A stretch of 5,642 nt of DNA from Saprospiraceae bacterium. GTDB lineage: Bacteria > Bacteroidota > Bacteroidia > Chitinophagales > Saprospiraceae. Made by a program: the position numbers and the translations under genes. The notes under the pieces are model-generated. The model was not told the origin of the DNA. It was given only the letters and a program-made list of their open reading frames with translations, and searched no databases. The stretch spans positions 1-5,642 of the forward strand of contig JABDJM010000006.1 in assembly GCA_013002475.1 (NCBI GenBank). The letters are read 5' to 3'. This document shows positions 5,614 to 5,642 of the stretch, piece after piece (position 1 is the stretch's first letter; every line of letters starts with the position of its first letter).

Positions 5614-5642
5614 TTGACCTGATCCGGATCTCCCATCTTGCC
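5610..5642 (-). CDS. possible C-terminal end of a convergent gene (10 codons)
   Basis: On the minus strand, bases 5642 to 5610 read GKMGDPDQVN then TAG, open to the right edge. The stop would overlap the DinB-like stop codon in opposite orientation, an arrangement compatible with tightly packed convergent genes. Ten codons are far too few to show that this is coding or to suggest a product; the other minus-strand frames are also open over this short stretch. Confidence 0.2.
   Translation of the reverse strand, partial: GKMGDPDQVN

Noticed and set aside
5621..5630. Palindrome GATCCGGATC near the right edge
   Set aside because: Only 10 bases, with no loop or T tract; no sign of a terminator or a repeat elsewhere in the window.
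1..5642. Search for a mobile element, CRISPR array, tRNA, toxin-antitoxin pair or defence system
   Set aside because: No terminal inverted repeats with a transposase, no regularly spaced repeats, no cloverleaf sequence and no matching protein motifs were seen on either strand.

Overview
The window looks like an ordinary chromosomal segment of a Flavobacteriia-type member of the Bacteroidota. Four things point there: the ribosomal gene order rplM-rpsI-rpsB, a near-perfect Bacteroidota promoter (TTG-N20-TACCTTTG) in front of rplM, mostly weak or absent Shine-Dalgarno sequences, and a set of accessory genes familiar from that group (DUF2911 with a helical tail, a secreted DinB-like protein, a two-domain VOC protein). 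I cannot name a genus from this sequence.

Layout. Positions 1-1172 (minus strand) hold a ribosomal protein operon transcribed leftwards: rplM (GTG start), rpsI (overlapping the rplM stop in TAATG) and the first 96 codons of rpsB, which runs off the left edge. Its promoter lies at 1217-1247. Positions 1354-2340 (minus) encode a metallo-beta-lactamase-fold hydrolase of the NAPE-PLD/UlaG-like type with all expected zinc ligands. A 127-bp divergent gap (2341-2467) separates it from a plus-strand exported DUF2911 protein (2468-3331). A strong bidirectional hairpin terminator (3348-3384) ends both that gene and the opposing operon.

The opposing minus-strand operon runs from 4967 down to 3386: an unrecognised alpha-helical protein, a three-helix membrane protein, and a two-domain VOC (glyoxalase-like) protein. 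The last two genes overlap by one base (TGATG). Divergent from this operon is an exported DinB-superfamily protein (5017-5613), with its own plausible promoter. The last 29 bases may carry the C-terminal codons of a convergent minus-strand gene.

The ribosomal genes act together in translation. The remaining genes look like separate small transcription units of housekeeping or poorly characterised function, and nothing in the sequence ties them into one pathway. I saw no mobile element, CRISPR array, tRNA, rRNA, toxin-antitoxin pair or defence system. The most useful leads are modest: a conserved-looking orphan protein in an operon with a membrane protein, a DinB protein with Asp in place of a usual metal-ligand His, a VOC protein that seems to lack its metal ligands, and a correction of the start of the hydrolase gene.
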